Assembly (NCBI GenBank): GCA_002413265.1
Contig: DHWR01000130.1
Location: 1 to 8,611, forward strand
Reading direction: 5' to 3'
From: Chloroflexi bacterium UBA5177
Lineage (GTDB): Bacteria > Chloroflexota > UBA5177
Length of the DNA: 8,611 bases
The translations under genes and the position numbers were made by a program. The notes beneath the pieces were generated by a model. That model saw only the letters and a program-made list of their open reading frames with translations. It was not told the DNA's origin and made no database searches. This document shows positions 1 through 5,926 of this stretch, one piece after another (the stretch's first letter is position 1; the number at the start of each line of letters is the position of its first letter).

Positions 1-119
1 AGCACGTTCGTCTTGCCGGACCCATTCGGTCCATGGAGAATACTGACGCCGGGTGCGAGACCGAGGTCGAGGGACTGATAGGTTCGGAAATGGCGTAAGC
101 GCAGGCGCGTCTGGTCCAC
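1..119 (-). CDS. recF: RecF recombination/replication-repair ATPase, N-terminal fragment (runs off the left edge)
   Basis: The 39 visible codons read as a RecF N-terminus. A short lead is followed by LRLRHFRTYQSLDL, the family's 'L-x-L-x-x-F-R-x-Y' first strand. Next comes the Walker A P-loop GPNGSGKTN at about residues 30-38. RecF is a cytosolic SMC/ABC-type ATPase that loads RecFOR/RecA at single-strand gaps; the rest of the ATPase lies outside the window. I chose GTG at 119-117 because RecF proteins usually start a few residues before this strand. An AGAGGA purine run directly abuts it, which is poor spacing for a ribosome site. The alternative is TTG at 158-156, with GAGGGG upstream, which would add 13 residues; an in-frame TAA lies just before it. 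No dnaA, dnaN or gyrB is visible, so the usual recF context cannot be confirmed. The family call is fairly safe; the start is uncertain. Confidence 0.82.
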   Translation of the reverse strand, partial: MDQTRLRLRHFRTYQSLDLGLAPGVSILHGPNGSGKTNV

Positions 120-167
120 TCCTCTAGTTGCATTGGGCAGTCGATCAAACGACTTCAATTAGAACTT

Positions 168-180
168 ACCCCTCGGGGGT
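168..180. repeat. Small GC hairpin in the recF leader
   Basis: ACCCC and GGGGT form a 5-bp perfect inverted repeat around a 3-base loop. Read on the minus strand it lies about ten bases upstream of the alternative TTG start of recF and would enclose the GAGGGG purine run. It could affect recF translation if that start is used. The repeat is seen directly; any role is speculation. Confidence 0.3.
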
Positions 181-190
181 ATATCTCTCC

Positions 191-208
191 ATCGGGCGGC
201 CACCCGAT
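191..208. repeat. 18-bp near-perfect palindrome upstream of recF
   Basis: ATCGGGCGG is followed by CCACCCGAT, a dyad with a single mismatched pair (C/A at the third position from the centre). It sits about 70 to 90 bases upstream of the chosen recF start, and roughly 210 bases before the small plus-strand membrane ORF. Its size and lack of a spacer suit a dimeric repressor operator better than a terminator, because no T-tract follows on either strand. No regulator gene is nearby and I do not recognise the motif. Confidence 0.35.
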
Positions 209-415
209 ATTTGACCCGTCGACGGCTGATGGGCGCCCGTCACGGCTCCGCCTGGAGCTGGTCCGAGGGCGGTGCTCATGCCTCGCGCGTGTAGGAGCAG
301 GAACTCGAGACGACAGCGAAGGGTGGGGCGAGCGACAGACCTCCGCGATAGGACTGCCTTTTGGCGCGCTCGGGAGTGTCCCAGACAACCTCAGCGCCTG
401 ACTATCACACAGAGA

Positions 416-553
416 TTGAGCTGGAGCTACGCCTTAGTGCTCAACATCCTGTTTCTGGCTCTCGCCGCGGTCCTCACCTTCTGCTTGCTGCGAAACGGTG
501 GGCCCGAGGTGCTCCGCATGATGGCCCGCGCAAAGACGAGATGGAGCGAATAG
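416..553 (+). CDS. Small single-span membrane protein (45 aa), family not recognised
   Basis: The reading frame encodes a clear hydrophobic helix (ALVLNILFLALAAVLTFCLL) followed by a short basic tail with the motif GGPEVLRMM, then TAG. Third codon positions are mostly G or C, as in the solid genes of this window. The frame stays open upstream to an ATG at 272, but that extension is arginine-rich and not protein-like. I therefore placed the start at TTG 416, just before the helix. CTG 398 and GTG 437 are alternatives, and no good ribosome site decides between them. One membrane helix is the only structural feature. It converges on the YHS-like gene of the minus-strand cassette and may belong to the same metal-handling locus, but that is inference from proximity. 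It could still be chance. Confidence 0.42.
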   Translation: MSWSYALVLNILFLALAAVLTFCLLRNGGPEVLRMMARAKTRWSE

Positions 554-609
554 GCTTACCAGACACGCTCACGGACACGGGCAGCTGCCTGTAACCGGCA
601 GTCCAGCGG

Positions 610-858
610 TCACGATCCACGGCGGATTGCGGTAAGTTCCAGGGCACGACGGATGAGATCGAACTGCTCCACACAGCCCGGGGAGCAGAACACAAATGTG
701 CGCGCACCCGCCGAACGGATCGCATGAATCTGGACGAAGCCGATTCGCCTCCCACAGATCGGGTCTTCATGCTCAACCACGCGCTGTATGTGCGGACGGA
801 TCTCTCGTACGCTACCTATCCTTGTGGGCCCGCCCACATTACTCCGCCCGGCTAGCAT
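610..858 (-). CDS. YHS/TRASH-like three-cysteine metal-binding small protein (82 aa)
   Basis: The core reads DPICG at residues 32-36, followed by FCSPGCVEQFD at 57-67. This gives a C-x22-C-x3-C layout (C35, C58, C62). It is the pattern of YHS and TRASH-like domains, usually 'DPVCGM ... FCSPGCxxxF', which bind heavy metals or occur beside copper and mercury transport genes. Residues 37-54 are longer and more basic than in textbook YHS domains, and the usual Met after CG is replaced by Arg. The protein has no signal peptide or membrane helix, so it is probably cytosolic. The ATG at 858 lies 7 bases after the stop of the 42-aa gene, which suggests translational coupling. The first 25 or so residues are poorly conserved in style, and GTG 780 just before the domain is an alternative start. 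The fold call is moderately secure; the metal is unknown. Confidence 0.68.
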   Translation of the reverse strand: MLAGRSNVGGPTRIGSVREIRPHIQRVVEHEDPICGRRIGFVQIHAIRSAGARTFVFCSPGCVEQFDLIRRALELTAIRRGS

Positions 859-865
859 CGAGCGC

Positions 866-994
866 CTACGGTGTTCTGCGCGGGCGCTCTTGCAGCCCGG
901 GCTGAACGAGGCCGCAGATTACGTGTCCCCACGTGATGACCATAGCAACGCTCATGGCGAACCCAATGCCCCTCCTGTGGCTCCCCGGCATCAT
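866..994 (-). CDS. 42-aa hydrophobic mini-protein between the PepSY-like and YHS-like genes
   Basis: An AAGGA ribosome site (1006-1002) stands 7 bases before tandem ATG codons. The frame runs 42 residues to TAG. A basic start (residues 5-8, SHRR) precedes a moderately hydrophobic stretch (GFAMSVAMVITWGHVICGLV, residues 11-30), probably one membrane helix with its N-terminus in the cytosol. A polar, basic tail rich in Arg and Pro follows. It starts 16 bases after the stop of the PepSY-like gene and ends 7 bases before the ATG of the YHS-like gene, so it is the middle gene of a compact operon. Its composition (paired Met, Gly, Trp in a short helix) recalls the N-terminal helices of SHOCT-type small proteins found at metal loci, but the SHOCT tail is absent. 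Support comes from position and ribosome site, not from homology I can verify. Confidence 0.5.
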   Translation of the reverse strand: MMPGSHRRGIGFAMSVAMVITWGHVICGLVQPGLQERPRRTP

Positions 995-1010
995 GCTTGT
1001 GTCCTTGCCG

Positions 1011-1721
1011 TCACCCACGTACCACTCTCATGCGGAGGAACTTCCCGTGCCAGTCGTGGTACCACACGCGTCCGGCATAACCGTTGACCGAGAGCATGCC
1101 GGCGATCTTCCCCTGGTGGAGGAAATGCACTGTGTAATATCCCGGGAACTGGTCGGGAGCTTCCGTCGTCGATCCCGCCCGATTCTGATTCAGCCAGTGC
1201 TGGGCGATGCGTCGGGCTCGCTCTGGTGTGAATTTCATCGGGCCGCGGGCCTGCTGGAAGCCCATCATGCCGCCCATTCCGCCGGTCATCATTCCATAGG
1301 TGGTGTTCCACATCATGGCCGGCCCGTACTCGGGGAAGACCGCACCCGTCCACTTGTTGACCAGGACTTCAAAGGCGCCGTGTCCCGTCCTCGTGTCCTT
1401 CACGATGGCGTAGAAGTTCCGCTGGAACTCCAGGACTTCGTCGACGACGAGGTTCGGATTGCCGTACCGGGCGGCGTAGCGCCGGACGCGCCACACTGCC
1501 TGGTCGATGGTGAGCACGGCGCGGTTGGCTGCTGCGTCGTTTGCCCCGCCCATCGTGGCGGCAAGGCCGTGGCTTCCCATCATGTCAATGGGGCCTTGAT
1601 GCCCGACCGACCAGGGAGCGAATGGAGTTCCGGCCGGGGCGCCGAAGGCACGTCCACTCAGAACAATCAGGGCAACAGCAACGGAACCACCAGTCAGAAG
1701 CATCTTTGGATACCGTCTCAT
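1011..1721 (-). CDS. Secreted double-PepSY-like protein with Met-rich linker (236 aa)
   Basis: The ATG at 1721 has a full AGGAGGT ribosome site (1731-1725) three bases upstream. The open frame extends further upstream, but that part is not protein-like. Residues 1-28 form a signal peptide: basic MRRYPK, a hydrophobic core, and a likely cut near AFG|AP. So the protein is exported and possibly anchored by the uncleaved helix. Two similar units follow, at about 70-133 and 164-227. Each has a helix, then strands ending in a 'G-A/R-V-x(1-2)-Y/F' turn (TGAVFPEYG; AGRVWYHDWHG). This matches the small alpha/beta PepSY fold. Between them, residues 136-153 are very Met- and Gly-rich (seven Met), and a second Met/His patch lies at 47-58. 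Met-rich segments of this type bind copper(I) or silver in other periplasmic proteins; a metal role here is inferred. It is the first gene of the cassette. Confidence 0.72.
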   Translation of the reverse strand: MRRYPKMLLTGGSVAVALIVLSGRAFGAPAGTPFAPWSVGHQGPIDMMGSHGLAATMGGANDAAANRAVLTIDQAVWRVRRYAARYGNPNLVVDEVLEFQRNFYAIVKDTRTGHGAFEVLVNKWTGAVFPEYGPAMMWNTTYGMMTGGMGGMMGFQQARGPMKFTPERARRIAQHWLNQNRAGSTTEAPDQFPGYYTVHFLHQGKIAGMLSVNGYAGRVWYHDWHGKFLRMRVVRG

Positions 1722-2371
1722 CTGACCTCCTGTGCGACGACGGTCGCAGAGCGGCTGTCCCTGTAAGGGCGCCATGCTGATTCCCAGCCTACGAGAGCAG
1801 GAGTCTCATCGCTATCGGACGAGCGCCTGAGATTCTTACTCACTGCACCCTATGTGGGTCCGCATTTCCATGAGATCGGTGCGACGGTCGGACGTTCGCT
1901 CGGCGCTCCCCTGTCGGCACAGATCAGAAGTAAGTCACATAACGCCGGCTAAACTCCTCCCGGTTTCAATCGCTTGCCCTGCCCGAAGTTCACTACCCGC
2001 GCCCCCAGTGCGCGACCGAATGACGGGCCGGATGAAGCATAGGTGTGTCAAAAGTTACTCCGCGTATCGGGCACCGGTTCGACCCGGGACCACCCGAGCG
2101 CAAGAGCCGGAGCTTCGGATTGCCTGGCCTCTAACCTAGAAGCGGGCAGCGTCCAAATTTGAGAACCGCGCACCTCAGCAAGCAATCGGCCTTCTCCGTG
2201 CAACCATGTGCCTGACCTAACCGAGCGCGAGAGGCGGCACGCGCCACCTCACGTTCCTGTTATTCAGATTGCATCCCCAAGAAAGCAAGGCCCTTGCTTT
2301 TCCCGGGAATAGTAACTTGCACACATTGTGCGGGCAAGTCGCCTTACTGTCAAGAAAATTCGCGAACGGCC
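1722..2371. other. Gene-poor intergenic stretch of about 650 bases
   Basis: It holds the ribosome site of the PepSY-like gene at its left end, which implies a promoter for the metal cassette somewhere in 1735-1900; I found no convincing -35/-10 pair. The longest plus-strand frame (1852-2139) is arginine- and serine-rich and resembles no family. Small dyads occur: CCCT/AGGG near 1760-1770, GAGGCGGC/GCCACCTC with one mismatch at 2231-2250, and the strong hairpin at 2282-2300 listed separately. A GGTTCGACCC string near 2076-2085 resembles a tRNA T-loop, but no tRNA folds around it. The rest shows nothing I can name. Confidence 0.6.
2282..2301 (-). terminator. Probable intrinsic terminator downstream of malQ
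   Basis: AAAGCAAG and CTTGCTTT form a perfect 8-bp stem around a 3-base loop, with A-rich and T-rich outer ends. The core GCAAGG/CCTTGC could therefore act in either direction. It lies about 70 bases past the malQ stop, where a malQ transcript would be expected to end. The T-run on the minus strand is short (TTTCTT), so efficiency is uncertain. A weaker CGGCCT/AGGCCG dyad overlaps the malQ stop itself, around 2368-2380. Confidence 0.45.
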
Positions 2372-3919
2372 TCAGGCCGATCCCGCAGGCTTTAGTTCGC
2401 CTGAGGAGATGGTTGCTTGCGCGAGCTCTTCCAGCTCCTTGCGACCGTAGACCCGAACCAAGTCGCGCAGGTTCTGCAGGTCGAGCTTGCTGACCGCGCC
2501 GTCGGGAAAGCGCCACCCCCAGTTCCCTGAGGCGCGTCCAGGCAGGTTCATTCGCGCTGCGCTGCCCAGCCGGCAGACGTCCTGAAGCGGAACGATGGCA
2601 AACACCCCGACCGAGGCCAGCGCGGCTCGCATGAGATCCCAAGCAACATCCACGCAAGGCGTGCGCAGGTAGTCGCGGACAAAGTCTTGCTCCTCACGCT
2701 CCGACTTTTCGAACCAGCCAACGGTGGTGTCGTTGTCGTGGGTTCCCGTGTAGACCACGTTGTTTTGCTCGATGTTGTGAGGCAGGCTGGGGTTGTCGGC
2801 ACCGCTGCCAAACGCGAACTGAAGAATGTGCATCCCCGGATAGCCGAACTCAGCGCGCAGGGCTTCGACGTCGGGCGTGATGACACCAAGATTTTCGGCG
2901 ATGATGGGCAGATCTCCGAGCGCATCTCGAACCGCCGAGAACAATTCGCGGCCAGGCGCGGGAATCCACTCGCCTACCTCCGCCGTATCGTTCCCGTGGG
3001 GAACGGCCCAGGCAGCCGCGAAGCCACGGAAGTGGTCGAGGCGTACCACGTCGACCAGCGTCAGCAAAGAGCGGAACCGGTGAATCCACCAGGAAAAACC
3101 GTCGGCGGCCATCGCTTCCCACTGGTAGTGGGGGTTTCCCCACAGCTGGCCCGTGGCGCTGAAGTAATCGGGCGGTACTCCGGCATCCACGATCTGCACA
3201 CCGGACGAGTCGAGCTGGAAGAGCTCTTGGTTGCCCCAGACGTCCGAGCTGTCGTTCGCCACAAAGATCGGGATGTCGCCCACGATCCGCACTCCACGCT
3301 CGTTTGCGTATCGCTTGAGAGCCATCCACTGCTGAAAGAAGACGAATTGTGTGAAGCGATGAAATTCGATAGCCTCCGAAAGCCGTGCTCGCGCCTCTTC
3401 TAGCTTCTCAGGATCACGGACACGCAGAGCCGGCTCCCAGTCGATCCAGGGTCCTCCGCCGTGTTCGTCCTTGAGGGCCATGAAGAGAGCAAAATCTTCG
3501 AGCCACGAAGCCTGCTCCGTGCCGAAGAGATCCTTCTCGGTAGAATCCGCCTCGAGCTCTCGATATGTGTTGAATGCCTGCCGAAGCACCTTCATCTTGT
3601 TGGGCACCAGCCGCCCGAAGTCTACGTGGGTCTCTGGCATGCCTGAAAGCGGCTGCAGATCTTCATGGGTCAGCCAGCCGCGCTCTATCAGGGGCTCGAG
3701 CGCGATCAGGAACGGGTTGCCGGCAAAAGCCGATAGTGCAGAATATGGCGAGTCCCCGTAGCCGGTGGGGCCGAGCGGCAAGACCTGCCAGAGGCTCATG
3801 CCGGCTTCCTGCAACATATCCACGAATTGGTACGCGTGCTCGCCCAGGGTGCCGACGCCTCCCGGGCCGGGCAACGAGGTCGGATGCAACAGGATGCCGG
3901 CGGCGCGTGAAAAGGCCAC
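2372..3919 (-). CDS. malQ: 4-alpha-glucanotransferase (amylomaltase, GH77)
   Basis: This cytosolic enzyme transfers alpha-1,4-glucan segments between maltodextrins and releases glucose. The protein opens with the family signature RAAGILLHPTSLPGPGGVGTLG, and GPTGYGDSPYS follows near residues 50-60. The three GH77 catalytic acids are in place: D295 in VRLDHFRGF (nucleophile), E342 in IIAENLG (acid/base) and D395 in THDNDTT. At 515 residues it is the usual length for the short bacterial amylomaltase, without the N-terminal extension of the E. coli type. GTG at 3919 was chosen because AGGAG stands 8 bases upstream and the conserved N-terminus begins right after it; the frame stays open upstream, into the glgB start. 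It is divergent from glgB across 60 bases, so the two probably respond to the same control. All key residues are intact. Confidence 0.95.
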   Translation of the reverse strand: MAFSRAAGILLHPTSLPGPGGVGTLGEHAYQFVDMLQEAGMSLWQVLPLGPTGYGDSPYSALSAFAGNPFLIALEPLIERGWLTHEDLQPLSGMPETHVDFGRLVPNKMKVLRQAFNTYRELEADSTEKDLFGTEQASWLEDFALFMALKDEHGGGPWIDWEPALRVRDPEKLEEARARLSEAIEFHRFTQFVFFQQWMALKRYANERGVRIVGDIPIFVANDSSDVWGNQELFQLDSSGVQIVDAGVPPDYFSATGQLWGNPHYQWEAMAADGFSWWIHRFRSLLTLVDVVRLDHFRGFAAAWAVPHGNDTAEVGEWIPAPGRELFSAVRDALGDLPIIAENLGVITPDVEALRAEFGYPGMHILQFAFGSGADNPSLPHNIEQNNVVYTGTHDNDTTVGWFEKSEREEQDFVRDYLRTPCVDVAWDLMRAALASVGVFAIVPLQDVCRLGSAARMNLPGRASGNWGWRFPDGAVSKLDLQNLRDLVRVYGRKELEELAQATISSGELKPAGSA

Positions 3920-3979
3920 GAGTCTAGCTCCTAGGCGTCCTTGCTCTGGCTCAACTCTCTTCGATTGTAGGTGCTGCCC
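3920..3979. promoter_or_regulatory. Divergent malQ/glgB control region
   Basis: These 60 bases must contain or touch the promoters of both genes, unless transcription starts inside the opposing gene. On the minus strand TACAAT (3969-3964) is a good -10 box for malQ, giving a leader of about 40 bases. Its -35 would then fall over the first codons of glgB (near 3987-3992, CGGTGA, a weak match). AGGAG for malQ is at 3932-3928. On the plus strand AGGTG at 3969-3973 serves glgB; I see no good -10 box for it. Operator symmetry is not evident. Confidence 0.4.
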
Positions 3980-5884
3980 ATGACGCTCACCGACTTTGAT
4001 CTCCATCTGTTCGGCACTGGACAGCATCGGGCCGCGCACAGGCATATGGGAGCGCAGCTCGAACGGCAGGGTCGAAGAAACGGTGTGAGCTTCGCAGTCT
4101 GGTCGCCGAACGCGGGAGCTGTCAGCGTCGTCGGCGATTTCAACTCATGGAGTCCAGGCGCCACTCCGCTGCAGCCTGCCGGAGACTCGGGTGTCTGGCA
4201 GGCCTTCGTGCCGGGAGTCAAGCCGGGCGTGCTCTACAAATTTGCCATTCAGCCCCGCGGTTCGGAAGTCTGGCTGGAGAAGTCAGACCCGTACGGCGCC
4301 GCCGCCGAACGGCGCCCCAACAATGCATCGATCGTCGCGGACCTTAACGGTTATGCGTGGGATGACGGCGACTGGATAGAACGGCGAGTCGAGACGGACT
4401 GGAGCTCGCAGCCCGTGGCCATCTATGAGGTTCACCTCAGCTCGTGGAAGCGAGATCCCACGGATCCCGAGCGGTTTCTCACCTATCGCGAGCTGGCGGA
4501 AGAGCTGCCGGCCTACGCCAAAGACCTCGGCTACACGCACCTGGAGCTGCTTCCCGTGGCCGAGCACCCTCTCGACATGTCGTGGGGCTATCAGACAGTT
4601 GGCTACTTCGCTCCCAGTGCACGATATGGATCTCCAAAGGACTTCATGTACTTCGTGGACCGTTGTCATCACGCGGGCTTGGGCGTACTGCTGGACTGGG
4701 TTCCGGCGCACTTCCCGAAAGACGCGCATGGGCTTGGCAGGTTCGACGGGTCAGCTCTCTATGAGCACGCGGATCCTCGTCAGGGCGAGCACCCCGACTG
4801 GGGCACGTACATTTTCAACTACGGTCGGAGCGAGGTACAGACCTTTCTGCTGTCCAACGCCCTGTCCTGGTTTGACCGCTATCACATCGACGGGCTCAGG
4901 GTTGACGCGGTCGCCTCTATGCTCTACCTCGACTACTCCCGTGAGCCCGGAGAGTGGATACCCAATCGGTATGGAGGTCGCGAAAATCTGGATGCGATCG
5001 ACCTACTGAGGCACATTAACGCCGTTGTGCACGAAGAGTATCCGGGGGCGCTAATGATCGCCGAGGAGTCGACCGCCTGGCCCAAAGTAACCGGTTCTGT
5101 CGAGTCGGGCGGGCTTGGCTTCGACCTGAAATGGAACATGGGCTGGATGCACGATACCCTCGCGTACATGGCGAGCGATCCGATTTATCGCCGCTTTCAT
5201 CAGAACGAGCTGACCTTCTCGATGATGTACGCCTTCACCGAGCGCTTCGTCCTGCCCCTATCCCATGACGAAGTGGTGCACGGCAAGGCCTCCCTGCTAG
5301 GAAAGATGCCTGGCGACCTCTGGCAGAAGTTCGCAAATCTGCGCCTCCTCTACGGCTACATGTGGTGCCACCCTGGCAAGAAGCTCCTTTTCATGGGCAG
5401 CGAGATCGGGCAGTGGTCGGAATGGAACTACGCCACCAGTCTGGATTGGCACTTGCTGGATCTGCCCGGAGACGAGGGCAAGATGCATCGCGGCTTGCAG
5501 AGTTTCATGCGCGAACTGAACAGCCTCTACACGGAAAAGAACGCTCTTCACGCGGTGGACTTTGACTGGCAAGGCTTCGAGTGGATCGATTTTTCGGATG
5601 CGGACGCCAGCGTGTTAGCGTTCTTACGCCGCGGACAAGAGAGCGACGACCTGGCGATTGTCGCCTGTAATTTCACGCCGGTGGTTCGCGAAAACTATCG
5701 TATCGGATTGCCGCGCAAGGGCTCCTATCGGGAAGCCCTCAACAGCGATGCCGTAGCGTATGGTGGCAGCGGCGTGTGCAACACGCAGCCTCGAGAAGCA
5801 GAAGAAGTACCCTGGCACGGCCAGCCCTGCTCGGCCAGCTTGACGTTGCCGCCGCTGGGCATCAGCATTTTCGTGCCTGTCTGA
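3980..5884 (+). CDS. glgB: 1,4-alpha-glucan branching enzyme (GH13_9)
   Basis: GlgB cuts an alpha-1,4 chain and re-attaches it by an alpha-1,6 bond, branching glycogen in the cytosol. At 634 residues it has one CBM48 module (about 35-110, with [20 protein letters not shown]), a GH13 barrel (about 140-530) and a C-terminal beta domain. The extra N-terminal module of the E. coli-type enzyme (about 730 residues) is missing, as in many bacteria. Barrel motifs are complete: [10 protein letters not shown], the active-site nucleophile D309 in [17 protein letters not shown], the acid/base Glu in AEEST (362-363), and D430 in [13 protein letters not shown] 3980 is preceded by AGGTG at 7 bases; GTG 3971 would add three residues but has no ribosome site. 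The GH13 hydrolase follows after 42 bases on the same strand, so they form a likely two-gene operon divergent from malQ. Confidence 0.95.
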   Translation: MTLTDFDLHLFGTGQHRAAHRHMGAQLERQGRRNGVSFAVWSPNAGAVSVVGDFNSWSPGATPLQPAGDSGVWQAFVPGVKPGVLYKFAIQPRGSEVWLEKSDPYGAAAERRPNNASIVADLNGYAWDDGDWIERRVETDWSSQPVAIYEVHLSSWKRDPTDPERFLTYRELAEELPAYAKDLGYTHLELLPVAEHPLDMSWGYQTVGYFAPSARYGSPKDFMYFVDRCHHAGLGVLLDWVPAHFPKDAHGLGRFDGSALYEHADPRQGEHPDWGTYIFNYGRSEVQTFLLSNALSWFDRYHIDGLRVDAVASMLYLDYSREPGEWIPNRYGGRENLDAIDLLRHINAVVHEEYPGALMIAEESTAWPKVTGSVESGGLGFDLKWNMGWMHDTLAYMASDPIYRRFHQNELTFSMMYAFTERFVLPLSHDEVVHGKASLLGKMPGDLWQKFANLRLLYGYMWCHPGKKLLFMGSEIGQWSEWNYATSLDWHLLDLPGDEGKMHRGLQSFMRELNSLYTEKNALHAVDFDWQGFEWIDFSDADASVLAFLRRGQESDDLAIVACNFTPVVRENYRIGLPRKGSYREALNSDAVAYGGSGVCNTQPREAEEVPWHGQPCSASLTLPPLGISIFVPV

Positions 5885-5926
5885 GCCTCGAGTCCCGGCC
5901 CATCAAATACGCGGAGAACGCTAGGA

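Noticed and set aside
272..415. N-terminal extension of the small membrane protein from ATG 272
   Set aside because: The 48 added residues are dominated by Arg and show no domain character; the hydrophobic helix only begins after codon 49.
580..589. GGCAGCTGCC palindrome between the 45-aa ORF and the YHS-like gene, as a two-way terminator
   Set aside because: The stem is only five pairs with no loop, and no T-run follows on either strand.
933..1766. Plus-strand open frame of 277 codons
   Set aside because: It is antisense to the PepSY-like gene. Its translation is rich in His, Arg and Gly with no family features, while the minus strand has a signal peptide, repeats and a full ribosome site.
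2021..2060. TTGACA on the minus strand as a promoter for the metal cassette
   Set aside because: The hexamer is a perfect -35, but no -10-like sequence lies at 16-19 bases, and it is over 300 bases from the first gene.
2071..2090. Possible tRNA T-arm (GGTTCGACCC)
   Set aside because: The flanking bases do not form the 5-bp T-stem in correct register, and no anticodon or acceptor stem could be built around it on either strand.
1852..2139. Plus-strand open frame of 95 codons in the large gap
   Set aside because: Ser/Arg/Pro-rich translation, no ribosome site, no recognisable domain, and composition like a random frame.
2687..3403. Plus-strand open frame of 238 codons
   Set aside because: It lies wholly inside malQ on the other strand, where all GH77 motifs are intact. 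It is a shadow frame of GC-rich coding DNA.
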